A stretch of DNA of 48,159 bases, from NCBI GenBank assembly GCA_035461765.1, contig DATHUY010000157.1:1-48159 (forward strand), in the 5' to 3' direction. How positions within the stretch are numbered: position 1 is the stretch's first letter; each line of letters begins with the position of its first letter. This document shows positions 13,786-21,843 of this stretch, piece after piece. Below the pieces are notes generated by a model. That model had not been told where the DNA came from. It was given only the letters and a program-made list of their open reading frames with translations, and did no database searches. The DNA is from Longimicrobiales bacterium. GTDB lineage: Bacteria; Gemmatimonadota; Gemmatimonadetes; Longimicrobiales; RSA9. Both the position numbers and the translations under genes were made by a program.

Positions 13786-15030
13786 TCAGGGCTCCGCGGC
13801 GGCGATGTGCATGGTCGGCAGGGTACGATGGAGGACGTTACGGCGCGCGAAATATTCCTCGACGGGTTCCGCTTCGCCGGCGTCGACCATGCGCTGCCAC
13901 CGGACAGGCACATGCGCGCAGAAGGGCTCGGACTCCATGTAATCGCCCGTTGCGGCATAGGCGCGGGCACGGCTTCCGCCGCACACATCGCGATACTCGC
14001 AGACGCCACACTTTCCCTTGAGACGGCTGCGGTCGCGCAGCTCGCGGAACAGCGGCGATTTCCGGTATACCTCCACGATGTCATCACGGCGGACGTTGCC
14101 CGCGGCGAGCGGCAGAAAGCCCGACGGGTAGATGGCGCCGACATGGCTGACGAACACGAAGCCGTCGCCATCGTTCACACCTTTCGCGCGCCCGACACCG
14201 TCGGCCAGTGAGAAGCCTACTCCGGCGGTGAGCGGGACGGGAGCGCCCGTCCGATCGCCCGCACGGCGCTCTGCGACCTGGCGCTGCAGGATCACCCGGC
14301 GGTATTGCGGTCCGGCCGTGCTCTTGATGTCGAACGGTGCGGTCTGCGACAGGTCGTACATCCGATGAAACACACTCTCGAACTGTTCGGCGCTGGCGAC
14401 GTCGTCCGCCTTTGCCCGGCCGGTGGGCACCAGAAAGAAGACGCTCCACAGCGTGATGCCGAGCCGTACCATCAGCGCGCACAGTGCATCGAAGTCGTCG
14501 AGGTTGTGCATGCTGACGGTGGTGTTCACCTGTGTCGTGAGGCCGATCTCACGCGCGACTTCCAGCATGCGAATGGTCCACGCGAACGAGCCGTCCACGC
14601 CGCGGAACGCGTCGTGGATCGCCGCGCTCGATCCGTCCAGGCTCACCGCCAGGCGTGAAAGACCGGCAGCCTTCAGGCTGCGCAGCACCGGCTCGGTCAT
14701 GAGCGGCGTGCCGGACGGAGTCATGGCCATGCGCAGACCGATTGATGCGCCGTACTCGACGAGCTCGACCACATCCGGGCGCTTCAGGGGGTCACCCCCG
14801 GTGAGCACGAAGAGCGGCCGGCCGAAGCGGCGCACATCGTCCATGAGACGCCTGCCCTGCGCCGTCGAGAGCTCGAGCGGGTTGCGGGTCGTGACCGCCT
14901 CGGCGCGACAGTGCTTGCAGGCGAGGTCGCACGCGCGCGTGAGTTCCCAGATAACGAGGAACGGCGCCTGCTCGAAGTCCACCTCCGCCAGGTCCGGCCG
15001 TCCGGGCCGTGGTGCGGCTGACTGAATCAT
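13786..15030 (-). CDS. Radical SAM/SPASM protein, NirJ/AhbD-like
   Basis: The 414-residue protein has a radical SAM cluster motif CDLACKHC (C34, C38, C41), LTGGDPLKRPD as the SAM-binding GGE-like motif, and a C-terminal SPASM auxiliary-cluster region with C341, C344, C350 and C371. The layout fits the family that includes NirJ (heme d1 synthesis), AhbC/AhbD (siroheme-based heme synthesis) and the TIGR04053-type proteins. The start overlaps the ctaA stop (ATGA), so the enzyme is made together with heme A synthase. A heme-tailoring or peptide-maturation job for the NO/heme-copper cluster is a reasonable guess. The substrate cannot be read from the sequence. Confidence 0.85.
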   Translation of the reverse strand: MIQSAAPRPGRPDLAEVDFEQAPFLVIWELTRACDLACKHCRAEAVTTRNPLELSTAQGRRLMDDVRRFGRPLFVLTGGDPLKRPDVVELVEYGASIGLRMAMTPSGTPLMTEPVLRSLKAAGLSRLAVSLDGSSAAIHDAFRGVDGSFAWTIRMLEVAREIGLTTQVNTTVSMHNLDDFDALCALMVRLGITLWSVFFLVPTGRAKADDVASAEQFESVFHRMYDLSQTAPFDIKSTAGPQYRRVILQRQVAERRAGDRTGAPVPLTAGVGFSLADGVGRAKGVNDGDGFVFVSHVGAIYPSGFLPLAAGNVRRDDIVEVYRKSPLFRELRDRSRLKGKCGVCEYRDVCGGSRARAYAATGDYMESEPFCAHVPVRWQRMVDAGEAEPVEEYFARRNVLHRTLPTMHIAAAEP

Positions 15031-16133
15031 GCGGTTCTTCCGGATGCGGTCATGTTGCGCACGTGATGGAGCCACCACAGCCACGCGCCGAAGATCACCA
15101 GCGCCATGGCCTGATGGATGACGCCGAGGCTCACCGGCACCAGTTGTACGAGGGTCAGGATGCCGAGCGCGTACTGCGTGGAGATCAGGGTCAGCAGGAC
15201 GACGCCGAGCCGTCGCGACGTCGCGTCCGTGTCGGTGCGGAAGACCCGCGCAACGAATGCGGCCACGATGACCAGCAGCAGCGTGCCGACCACGCGATGG
15301 GTCCACTGCACCGCCGACGGGTTCTCGACGAAGTTGCGCGTGATCGGATCGAGCCTGAGCAGATCCGCCGGGACGAGCCGCCCGCCCATCAGGGGGAACG
15401 TCGGGTAGAACTTGCCGGCGCGCAGGCCGGCCACGAACGCGCCCCACACGATCTGCATGGCGAGCACTGCGCCCAGCAGGGCGAGTCCGCCTGACAGCAT
15501 GCGATGGACGGACGCGTCGACGGCCGTGCGCACGCGCTCGATGCGCAGGTCACGCGCCAGCCAGAGCGCATAGCCGAATATGATGAACGCGAGGCTCAGG
15601 TGTGCGGCGAGACGGTAGTGACTGACGCTCGGCCGGTCGACCAGGCCGCTCATCACCATGAACCAGCCCATCACACCCTGCATGGCGCCCAGGGCGAAGA
15701 GCGCGAGCGCACGAACCGTCAGCGCGCGATTGAAGTAGCCGCGCGCCCAGAACCACAGGAACGGAACCAGAAACACGAATCCGATCAGCCGCGCGAGCAG
15801 ACGATGCAGGTATTCCCAGAAGAAAATGAACTTGAACTCGGCGAGCGACATGCCCGTGCGCCAGTCATAGTCCGGAAAATGCTTGTAGGCATCGAAGGCC
15901 GCCTGCCACTGCGCATCCGTCAGCGGCGGTATCACGCCGAAGAGCGGATCCCAGCTCACGATCGACAGTCCGGACAATGTCAGCCGCGTGATGCCCCCGA
16001 CAACCAGCACGGCGGACGTGAGTGCGGCTATGCTCCAGAGCCAGACCCGGACGGGACGACGGCGCTCCTCCGGAATCCGCAGTCGCCAGTCCGTGAGCCC
16101 GGAAGCAGCGGGGATGGCCGAGATGGTGGTCAT
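15027..16133 (-). CDS. ctaA: Heme A synthase, COX15/type 2
   Basis: A 368-residue protein with eight predicted helices. It converts heme O to heme A by oxidising a methyl group. Four conserved His are present in two symmetrical halves: H110 (WEYLHRLLAR), H178 (RLAAHLS), H279 (QWTHRVVG) and H340 (GVIHQAMA). There is no Cys pair in the first loop, as in the alphaproteobacterial/mitochondrial type. The ATG 16133 lies 10 nt after the cupin stop, and the stop overlaps the radical SAM start. Its place in the NO/heme-copper cluster suggests the local complex uses heme A. Confidence 0.93.
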   Translation of the reverse strand: MTTISAIPAASGLTDWRLRIPEERRRPVRVWLWSIAALTSAVLVVGGITRLTLSGLSIVSWDPLFGVIPPLTDAQWQAAFDAYKHFPDYDWRTGMSLAEFKFIFFWEYLHRLLARLIGFVFLVPFLWFWARGYFNRALTVRALALFALGAMQGVMGWFMVMSGLVDRPSVSHYRLAAHLSLAFIIFGYALWLARDLRIERVRTAVDASVHRMLSGGLALLGAVLAMQIVWGAFVAGLRAGKFYPTFPLMGGRLVPADLLRLDPITRNFVENPSAVQWTHRVVGTLLLVIVAAFVARVFRTDTDATSRRLGVVLLTLISTQYALGILTLVQLVPVSLGVIHQAMALVIFGAWLWWLHHVRNMTASGRTA

Positions 16134-16143
16134 GGATAGTTCG

Positions 16144-16452
16144 TCAGGCGGGTCGCGGTGTGATGATCGCGACGAAGCGGAGCGATTCCGTGCCCGCATC
16201 GATCGCATGCGTCTCGTTCGGCTCGAACACGGCGATCTGTCCGGCCTCCAGTCGCGAAGCGGACTCCTTACCCCGGAACACGCCCGAGCCCTCGGTCACG
16301 TGAATCGTAACGGTGGAGGTGCTGCGATGCTCGGCTACGCGCTGTCCGGGCAGCAGGTGAAAGCCGACGACCCGCGCGTCGGCGCTGTCGTACAGCACCG
16401 CACTCGCAGGGCGATCCGCGCGCGTGGCCGGCCCGTCCGTCAGCACGGTCAT
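16144..16452 (-). CDS. Small cupin-domain protein
   Basis: A 102-residue cupin: GFHLLPGQRVAEHRSTSTVTIHVTEGSG is the first motif and GQIAVFEPNETHAID the second. The metal-ligand set is partial, with H42, H51 and H82 the candidates. The ATG overlaps the DUF542 gene's stop (ATGA). Small cupins recur beside NO-response genes; here a second one lies in the opposite arm at 21843. The role is unknown and may be to sense or store a metal or small ligand. Confidence 0.8.
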   Translation of the reverse strand: MTVLTDGPATRADRPASAVLYDSADARVVGFHLLPGQRVAEHRSTSTVTIHVTEGSGVFRGKESASRLEAGQIAVFEPNETHAIDAGTESLRFVAIITPRPA

Positions 16453-16652
16453 GCCGCCTGCCCGATCACCTGCATCAGCTCGTTCTCGAGCGCTACGAGA
16501 TCCGCACCATCGCGCTCGGCCGCCTCGGCCACGGGCGCCGCACCGCCGCAGCACGCGTCGATGCCATGGCGATTGAAGATCGCGACAGTCCCCGGATAGC
16601 GGCGAATGGCTTCGTTCACGGTCAACTGCATCACTTCAGCTGCGTCAATCAT
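16449..16652 (-). CDS. DUF542 (ScdA/RIC N-terminal domain) protein
   Basis: The 67 residues match the N-terminal domain of the RIC/YtfE/ScdA di-iron proteins, which repair Fe-S clusters after NO damage. The signature is RHGIDACCGG with the vicinal Cys pair. The hemerythrin-like di-iron half is absent, so this is the stand-alone domain. ATG 16652 is preferred because GGAG lies 6 nt upstream; ATGs at 16667 and 16676 are possible. It is second in the minus operon and coupled to the cupin. The family link to NO stress is established; its exact chemistry as a lone domain is not. Confidence 0.87.
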   Translation of the reverse strand: MIDAAEVMQLTVNEAIRRYPGTVAIFNRHGIDACCGGAAPVAEAAERDGADLVALENELMQVIGQAA

Positions 16653-16752
16653 CCTGTGCTCCGTCATGTGATCCATACGATGGTGGTTTGCAGGTGCATC
16701 ATCCAGTATTGCGGTTCAGTACCCGTATCCTCTGGCGCGCGGACGACCCCCA

Positions 16753-17193
16753 TCAGGCCATGGGCCTGGTGTGCAGGACCGGCCGGCCGCGCGGCGTACG
16801 CACGGGCGCCAGCGTCTGCCACAGATTGCCGATGAAAAGGAACGCACCGGTCGCGCTCGCCACGGCACCGATGCCGAGTGCGACAGTACCCGCGTCCCAC
16901 GCCGTCGGCCGCAGCAGCCAGCCGCCCACCAGGCTCGCCAGACCCAGGTTCGCCACCCACAGATGCACGATCGCCACTCGCCTGCTGCGCAGCGGCGTTC
17001 CCGTGAAGCGCGGGATCACGTGATACGCGACGCCGAAGATCATCATGCTGACGAAGCCGAGCAGGTTCGCGTGCACGTGGGCCGGCCGGTACAGAATGGC
17101 CTGCGGCGAGAGCGCCATCCACAGCCCGAGCAGCACACCGCCTCCGAGCCACAGCAGACTCGACCGAATGAAGTTCCTGACGAACGGTTCCAT
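16753..17193 (-). CDS. Short NnrS/COX1-like four-helix membrane protein
   Basis: A 146-residue protein with four predicted helices. The stretch RPAHVHANLLGFVSMMIFGVAYHVIPRF has the closely spaced histidines and Gly/Pro pattern seen in NnrS and in truncated cbb3-subunit-I-like proteins, which may bind heme or copper. It is clearly related to the protein at 22236 (shared FI, GLW/GGW, HxHA, GFV and IFGVA, PR). ATG 17193 has GGAAGG upstream; an ATG at 17232 has no site. It is the first gene of the minus arm, divergent from the SufR-like regulator gene. Function unknown; heme-copper relation is by pattern only. Confidence 0.7.
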   Translation of the reverse strand: MEPFVRNFIRSSLLWLGGGVLLGLWMALSPQAILYRPAHVHANLLGFVSMMIFGVAYHVIPRFTGTPLRSRRVAIVHLWVANLGLASLVGGWLLRPTAWDAGTVALGIGAVASATGAFLFIGNLWQTLAPVRTPRGRPVLHTRPMA

Positions 17194-17417
17194 GGTCCTT
17201 CCCCGGGGAGGCCCTGATCGATTGTTCTGCATCAGGCCGCGTATTTACGACCTGAAGGTATGAAATAGGGCGACAGGCGGCCGTCGGGCGGCGGAGGATT
17301 CTGTTGTGGTGGAATAGGGCGGCATCCTGTCAGGAAATCCCCCACATGGATTAACAAGAATTTCTTCTTGACAATAGGCGCGCGGCCCGCGAAACTGTGG
17401 CCAACATGAGAGGACGC
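17194..17417. promoter_or_regulatory. Divergent control region of the two NO/heme arms
   Basis: These 224 bp lie between the minus ctaA arm and the plus SufR-like arm. They hold a palindrome at 17325-17335 (TCCTG, T, CAGGA) and the larger operator at 17355-17370. The sequence TGTCAGGAAATCCC at 17328-17341 resembles TGTCGGGAAATTCC at 8793-8806 in the other divergent region, which suggests a shared regulator. Confidence 0.5.
17355..17370. promoter_or_regulatory. Palindrome CAAGAA-N4-TTCTTG, candidate operator of the SufR-like regulator
   Basis: A perfect 6-bp inverted repeat with a 4-nt spacer. Its right arm overlaps a consensus -35 (TTGACA, 17368-17373) reading toward the regulator gene, and a weak -10 (GAAACT) follows at 17 nt. 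Binding here would block RNA polymerase, so autorepression is likely. Confidence 0.55.
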
Positions 17418-18116
17418 ATGGAGCGAGAGGATTCAGCGAAGCAGGCGGCCGTCAGGGCCGATGAGGCAGACCGGCGGGGTGAAGCGGTGAGCGCGCCCGG
17501 GCTGAGCGTCAGCCGGCGCATGCTGTTGAACACGCTGAAGCGCGAGGGTAGCGCCACGATCCCGTTACTGGCCGACGGGGCGGGTCTGAACGTGGAGACC
17601 GTGCGTCACCACCTGGAGGCGCTGGCCGGCCAGGGGCTGGTGGAGCGACAGGGTACGCGGCGGTCGGGGCCGGGGCGGCCGGAAGTCGTCTACGGTCTGA
17701 CGGATGACGCGGAGGCGCTCTTCCCCCGGCGGGAGGGTGAGATTCTGCGTGGCCTGGTGGAGCATCTCCTGGCGCGCGGCCACGAGGGCCTGCTGAAGGA
17801 GTTTTTCGACGCATACATCGATGAGCGGCGGGAGACGGCCCTCGCGCGCGTATCGCATCTGGAGGGGGCAGCGCGTGCGGCAGAAGCGGCGCGCATCCTG
17901 TCGGAGCTCGGGTTCATGGCGCTGGCGCCGGAAGGTGCGGAGAGCGCGGAGCTGCGTCTTTGTCATTGTCCGCTGCGGGATGTGGTGGAGGTTACGCGCA
18001 TCCCCTGCCGTGCGGAGCTCGGCTTCATCCGCGAGCTGATGGGCGAGGGTCTGACGCGGCTGAGCTACATCCCCGCGGGTGATGATTCGTGTACGTACCG
18101 GCGCGGAGCGGCGTGA
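17418..18116 (+). CDS. SufR-like Fe-S winged-helix regulator
   Basis: The 232-residue protein has an N-terminal ArsR-type winged helix (about 33-95; TIPLLADGAGLNVETVRHHLEAL) and a C-terminal region with C184, C197 and C225. The spacings of 13 and 28 are the same as I recall for the cluster ligands of the cyanobacterial SufR repressor. C182 is an extra Cys. It probably holds a [4Fe-4S] or [2Fe-2S] cluster and senses NO, oxygen or cluster damage. The ATG at 17418 has an AGAGGA site; an ATG at 17406 and a GTG at 17397 are less likely. It heads the nine-gene plus arm and is coupled to the next gene (TGATG). A paralogue is at 25816. Confidence 0.84.
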   Translation: MEREDSAKQAAVRADEADRRGEAVSAPGLSVSRRMLLNTLKREGSATIPLLADGAGLNVETVRHHLEALAGQGLVERQGTRRSGPGRPEVVYGLTDDAEALFPRREGEILRGLVEHLLARGHEGLLKEFFDAYIDERRETALARVSHLEGAARAAEAARILSELGFMALAPEGAESAELRLCHCPLRDVVEVTRIPCRAELGFIRELMGEGLTRLSYIPAGDDSCTYRRGAA

Positions 18117-19465
18117 TGGCAACGGCGGTTGGAATGGTTGCGGGCGGGAGCACACCGATACCGGCGGGTCGGGTCGGCGCGGTCGTCGCCGCCGGCGGGA
18201 CCGCGCGCGCCGCCGTCCCGGGCAGTGCGGCGGCGAACGCGCCGCCGTTCATCCTGCCCGGTGAACATTTCAGTGCAGCGCTGGCGTTCCTGCTGATTGG
18301 TGTAGCGGGCGTAGTCGTGATCTCGGGCGACCTGTCGGCGGGGGCGTACCTGTCGCCGCGGGTGGCTGGCGTCACGCACCTGTTCACACTGGGCTGGATC
18401 ACGACATCGATCATGGGAGCGTTGTACCAGTTCCTGCCGGTGGCGCTGGGTCATCCGATCCGTTCGGTGCGACTCGCCCACGTGACTTTTGCGTTGTACG
18501 TGCCGGGACTCGCCGCGTTCGTCACCGGTCTCGTGCTGATGAAGTCCGTGGTAATGCTGGCGGGCGCGGCGACATTCGGCACGGGCATCCTGCTGTTCGC
18601 GGGTAACCTGGCCGCGACGCTGCACGTCGCGAAGCGACGCGACGTCACGTGGTGGGCGCTCGCGTGCGCTGCCTTCTTTCTCGTCATCACTCTGATTCTC
18701 GGGCTTGCACTCGCCGGCAACCTGCGGTGGGGATACCTGGGTGCGGGTCGGGTGTCGGCGCTGGGCGTGCACCTGCACGTGGCGCTCGCCGGGTGGGTGC
18801 TGCTCGTGATGATCGGTGTGGGTCACCGGCTGCTGCCGATGTTCCTGCTCAGTCACGGCGCCACCGACCGATTCGCAAAGGGTGCGGTAGCGTTGATCGC
18901 GGGCGGAGCCGGCGTGCTGGCATTCCTGCATCACGCGCCGCGCCTGGTGAGCTACTGGCTGCCGGCGGTACTGATCGCGGCAGGCTGCATCTCGTTCCTG
19001 CTTCAGGCCCGTGCATTCTATGCGCGACGTCACCGGCCGGTGCTGGATCCCGGAATGCGCCTGGCGGCAGCAGCGCTCTCCATCCTCGCGGGGGCAGTGG
19101 CGCTCGCAGCGCCGGTAATTCTGTCTCAGGCGACCGCACGCACCGCCACGGCCTACGTGCTCGCGATCCTGCTCGGCATCAGCCTCTTCGTCGCAGCGCA
19201 CTACTACAAGATCGTGCCGTTCCTCGTGTGGTATCACCGGTTCGGACCGGTTGCCGGCAAACAGAAAGTGCCACGCGTGAGCGAGTTGTATTCGGCGCGC
19301 CTTGCGACGGCGGCTGTCGTAGCGCTGGTGGCCGGTGCGGCCGGCATGATCATCTCCGTGGCGACGGGCCATGCGGCAGTTGCGCGAGCGGCGGCGCTGG
19401 TGCTGGCCGGTGGTGTCGCCATCGAGGCCGGTCAGATGGTGAAGCTATGGAGGACACGACCATGA
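18116..19465 (+). CDS. NnrS/COX1-like polytopic membrane protein
   Basis: The 449-residue protein has about 12 predicted helices after a 45-residue Ala/Gly-rich N-terminus. Membrane histidines recur in heme-copper-like contexts: H88 (VTHLFTLGW), H219 and H221 ([11 protein letters not shown]), H237 ([10 protein letters not shown]), H362 and H374 ([15 protein letters not shown]). This resembles NnrS, a heme- and copper-containing protein made under NO stress, and more distantly COX1, but it is not a textbook NnrS. Start ATG 18116 overlaps the regulator stop (TGATG) and has GGAG upstream. The co-transcribed Fe-S and NO-stress genes support an NO-related role. Confidence 0.68.
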   Translation: MATAVGMVAGGSTPIPAGRVGAVVAAGGTARAAVPGSAAANAPPFILPGEHFSAALAFLLIGVAGVVVISGDLSAGAYLSPRVAGVTHLFTLGWITTSIMGALYQFLPVALGHPIRSVRLAHVTFALYVPGLAAFVTGLVLMKSVVMLAGAATFGTGILLFAGNLAATLHVAKRRDVTWWALACAAFFLVITLILGLALAGNLRWGYLGAGRVSALGVHLHVALAGWVLLVMIGVGHRLLPMFLLSHGATDRFAKGAVALIAGGAGVLAFLHHAPRLVSYWLPAVLIAAGCISFLLQARAFYARRHRPVLDPGMRLAAAALSILAGAVALAAPVILSQATARTATAYVLAILLGISLFVAAHYYKIVPFLVWYHRFGPVAGKQKVPRVSELYSARLATAAVVALVAGAAGMIISVATGHAAVARAAALVLAGGVAIEAGQMVKLWRTRP

Positions 19466-19785
19466 GCGAACCGAACGAAGCGGGCGCGGCAGCAGCAGAA
19501 GACAGCGTCACCGAATCCGCTGTGACGGAGGCCCTGAGCACCGTCATCGATCCCGAGATCGGGCTCGACATCATGACACTGGGCCTCGTGTACGACGTGA
19601 ACATCTGCGACAGCGCAGTCACGGTGACGTACACGCTGACAACGCCCGGATGTCCGATGGAGGGTCATATCACCAATGCGATCCTCGCCGCCGTGGGAGC
19701 GGTGCCGGGTGTGGGCGCGGTGCACCCGCACCTGGTGTGGGATCCGAAGTGGAGTCCGGAGATGATCCGGGAGGGTGCATGGTGA
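19462..19785 (+). CDS. DUF59 (MIP18/PaaD-like) Fe-S assembly protein
   Basis: A 107-residue protein of the DUF59 family, which includes SufT and PaaD and helps mature Fe-S proteins. The core is [19 protein letters not shown] plus [11 protein letters not shown] with the conserved Cys. A 20-residue Glu/Ala-rich N-terminus precedes it. ATG 19462 overlaps the previous stop (ATGA) and has GGAGG upstream. In this operon it probably helps build or repair clusters under NO stress. Confidence 0.92.
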   Translation: MSEPNEAGAAAAEDSVTESAVTEALSTVIDPEIGLDIMTLGLVYDVNICDSAVTVTYTLTTPGCPMEGHITNAILAAVGAVPGVGAVHPHLVWDPKWSPEMIREGAW

Positions 19786-20615
19786 TCGCCCGGACGGATC
19801 GCGTGTCGACGGTCATCGGCCGCGATGAATCGCTCATCGATGTTTTCGCTTCGCTGTCGCCGGCGTTCGAGCGACTGCGATCGCCGGGTATGCGGAAGGT
19901 CATGGCGCGCCTGGTAACGGTAGAGCAGGCTGCGCGCATGGCCGGAGTCGATGCGGACGAACTGGTATCGAGGCTGAACGGACATGAGGCAGCGAGAGAT
20001 GTGGCTGCCAACACTATGACGGAGGCGGATAACGTGGCGGCGATGGACACGGGATCGAAGCCGGCTGCGCTGGCGGCAATCGACAATGAGCGGATCGTAG
20101 TGCTCGATGTACGCGACGAGCTGCGCGCGGGTCGGGAACCATTCAGTCTGATCATGGGGGCACTGCGCAGCGTGCCCGAAGGCGGTGCGCTGGTCATACG
20201 GGCGATCTTCGAGCCGGTACCGCTGTATGCGGTGATGAAGCGGCAGGGCCTGGAGCACTGGACCGAAGAGCTGGCCGCCGATGACTGGCGCGTTTCGTTC
20301 TTTCCTCCGACGGCTGAAGAGGCTGCGCAGGAGAAGGGATCCCCGGGTTCGACAACGCCGGGTTCGGTCGATGACGCGGCGGATCCGGAAGGCGACGTCA
20401 TCGTGCTGGATGTTCGCGGCATGGAGCCGCCGGAACCGATGATGCGCACGCTCGCGGCGCTCGAGGAGCTGCCTGTCGGTGCCACACTGCTGCAGATCAA
20501 CGTTCGCGTGCCGCAGTTCCTTCTGCCCATGCTGGAGGAGCGCGGCTTCACGTATCACGTGCGGGAGCAGGAGCAGGACCTCGTGCGTGTCTTCATCCGT
20601 CACGGCAACCAATAG
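19779..20615 (+). CDS. DUF1858 - DUF2249 - DUF2249 three-domain protein
   Basis: The 278 residues divide into an N-terminal DUF1858-type helical domain (about 18-70, DESLIDVF...[11 protein letters not shown]) and two DUF2249 repeats (about 104-178 and 207-275), each opening with VLDVR. DUF2249 domains commonly accompany denitrification and hemerythrin genes, but their function is not known. Both repeats here have lost the DHDP motif found in the two single-domain proteins downstream, so they have diverged. The start may be ATG 19779 or the overlapping GTG 19782; both overlap the DUF59 gene's end and share a GGGAGGG site. Confidence 0.85.
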   Translation: MVIARTDRVSTVIGRDESLIDVFASLSPAFERLRSPGMRKVMARLVTVEQAARMAGVDADELVSRLNGHEAARDVAANTMTEADNVAAMDTGSKPAALAAIDNERIVVLDVRDELRAGREPFSLIMGALRSVPEGGALVIRAIFEPVPLYAVMKRQGLEHWTEELAADDWRVSFFPPTAEEAAQEKGSPGSTTPGSVDDAADPEGDVIVLDVRGMEPPEPMMRTLAALEELPVGATLLQINVRVPQFLLPMLEERGFTYHVREQEQDLVRVFIRHGNQ

Positions 20616-20626
20616 AGGAGAATATC

Positions 20627-20866
20627 ATGAGCGATGCACAGCGAATCCTGGACGTACGTGTCATCCCGCCGCGTGAGAAGCACCCGGCGATCTTCCATAC
20701 GTTCACCGCGCTGTCGCCCGGTGAGGCGTTCGTGCTTGTGAACGATCACGACCCGAAGCCGCTGCGTTACCAGTTCGAGCACCAGCACGCCGGTCAGTTC
20801 GGCTGGGAGTATCTGGAACAGGGACCGTCCGTGTGGCGCGTACAGATCTCGAGGACGGCGGCCTGA
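20627..20866 (+). CDS. DUF2249 protein (first stand-alone copy)
   Basis: A 79-residue single DUF2249 domain: LDVRVIPPREKHPAIFHTF, LVNDHDPKPLRYQFE, WEYLEQGPSVWRVQISR. This is a canonical member with the DHDP motif and the WRV ending. The ATG follows an AGAGGAG site. The stop overlaps the next start (TGATG). The family is small, soluble and linked by neighbourhood to NO and nitrite metabolism; no reaction is known. Confidence 0.92.
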   Translation: MSDAQRILDVRVIPPREKHPAIFHTFTALSPGEAFVLVNDHDPKPLRYQFEHQHAGQFGWEYLEQGPSVWRVQISRTAA

Positions 20867-21579
20867 TGAAACTCGGGCTGAGCTCCGCGGCCGCACCGGA
20901 GTCAGGCGCGGAGGACCTCGTGACCGCCTGCGCCGCACGAGGGCTCACCGCGCTCGAGCTTCGTGCCGGCGATGGCCACGGCGTCGAAGCCGGCGATGAG
21001 GCCCGCATTGCGGACCTGCTGGCGCTGGCGGCCGGAGCGAATGTCGACATCGCCGGCTATCGTGCGGCCGACTCGCGCGATGCTGCGTCACTGGCGCGGC
21101 TGTCGAAGGCGCTCTGCACGGCGATCATCGTCGCGGACGAGTGCGATACCGCGGAGCGTATCCATCGGGCGCGACGAATCGTCGACGCGGGTGGACGGGC
21201 ACTCGTCGCTGCATCAGGCGCACCGCGTGCCTGGCATTCCGCGCTGACCGCGTCCGGCCTCGACTACGCGTGGGAGGTGGATGCAGCCAGCGGCGATGTC
21301 TCGGATGCCGCTGAAACGGTGCTGCGGCAACCAGGCCTGCGATACATCCGGTTCGTCGGTGGCGGGCCCGAGTCGTCGCTTCAGGAAGGGCGCGGTATTG
21401 GCGCATTGATGGGCGGTCTCGCCCTGGCTGCGTACGATGGCCCGGTGATACTTGCCCCGAGCTCGACGCGCTATCGCGTAGCATGGGAGACGTGGCTTGG
21501 GCGGCGGGGCGGCTGGGGCTGCGGCAGCAAGTCGTCCGCCCCGGAGCTGGTTCACCTGCCCGTGCGGACAGCAACCTGA
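20866..21579 (+). CDS. TIM-barrel-like protein, xylose-isomerase-type fold suspected
   Basis: The 237-residue soluble protein begins MKLGLSSAAAPESGAEDLVTAC and ALELRAGDGHGV, the opening strand-helix-strand of sugar-phosphate-isomerase/xylose-isomerase-like TIM barrels. Regularly spaced strands follow (VDIAGYRA, TAIIVADEC, ALVAASG, YAWEVDAASGD, YIRFVGGGPESS). The usual metal-binding Glu/His set is not obvious, so it may be a non-catalytic or altered member. It ends with a Gly/Trp/Cys-rich tail (GRRGGWGCGSKSS). It is coupled to the DUF2249 genes on both sides. I do not know a function. Confidence 0.6.
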   Translation: MKLGLSSAAAPESGAEDLVTACAARGLTALELRAGDGHGVEAGDEARIADLLALAAGANVDIAGYRAADSRDAASLARLSKALCTAIIVADECDTAERIHRARRIVDAGGRALVAASGAPRAWHSALTASGLDYAWEVDAASGDVSDAAETVLRQPGLRYIRFVGGGPESSLQEGRGIGALMGGLALAAYDGPVILAPSSTRYRVAWETWLGRRGGWGCGSKSSAPELVHLPVRTAT

Positions 21580-21588
21580 GGAGTGACA

Positions 21589-21843
21589 ATGAACACGCAG
21601 ATCCATCTGGACGTGCGACCGGTCGAGCCGAAGGACCGCTTCGAGACGATAATGGGTGCGTATGAGTCGCTGGGCATCGGCGACGCCATGGAGCTGGTCG
21701 TGGATCACGATCCTGAATGCATGTACTACACGCTGCTCGCGACGCGCGGCGAGGACGCGTTCTCGTTCGAGTACCTGGAGAAGGGACCCGAGCGGTGGCG
21801 CGTCATCGTGGGCCGACGCACGGCAGCGCCGGAGATGCTCTGA
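21589..21843 (+). CDS. DUF2249 protein (second stand-alone copy)
   Basis: An 84-residue DUF2249 domain: LDVRPVEPKDRFETIMGAYESL, LVVDHDPECMYYTLLATRG, FEYLEKGPERWRVIVGRR. It retains DHDP, here followed by Cys. The ATG at 21589 has TGAGGAG upstream. Its stop overlaps the cupin start (TGATG). It pairs with the copy at 20627 around the TIM-barrel-like gene, so the two may form a heterodimer or act on the same partner. Confidence 0.9.
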   Translation: MNTQIHLDVRPVEPKDRFETIMGAYESLGIGDAMELVVDHDPECMYYTLLATRGEDAFSFEYLEKGPERWRVIVGRRTAAPEML

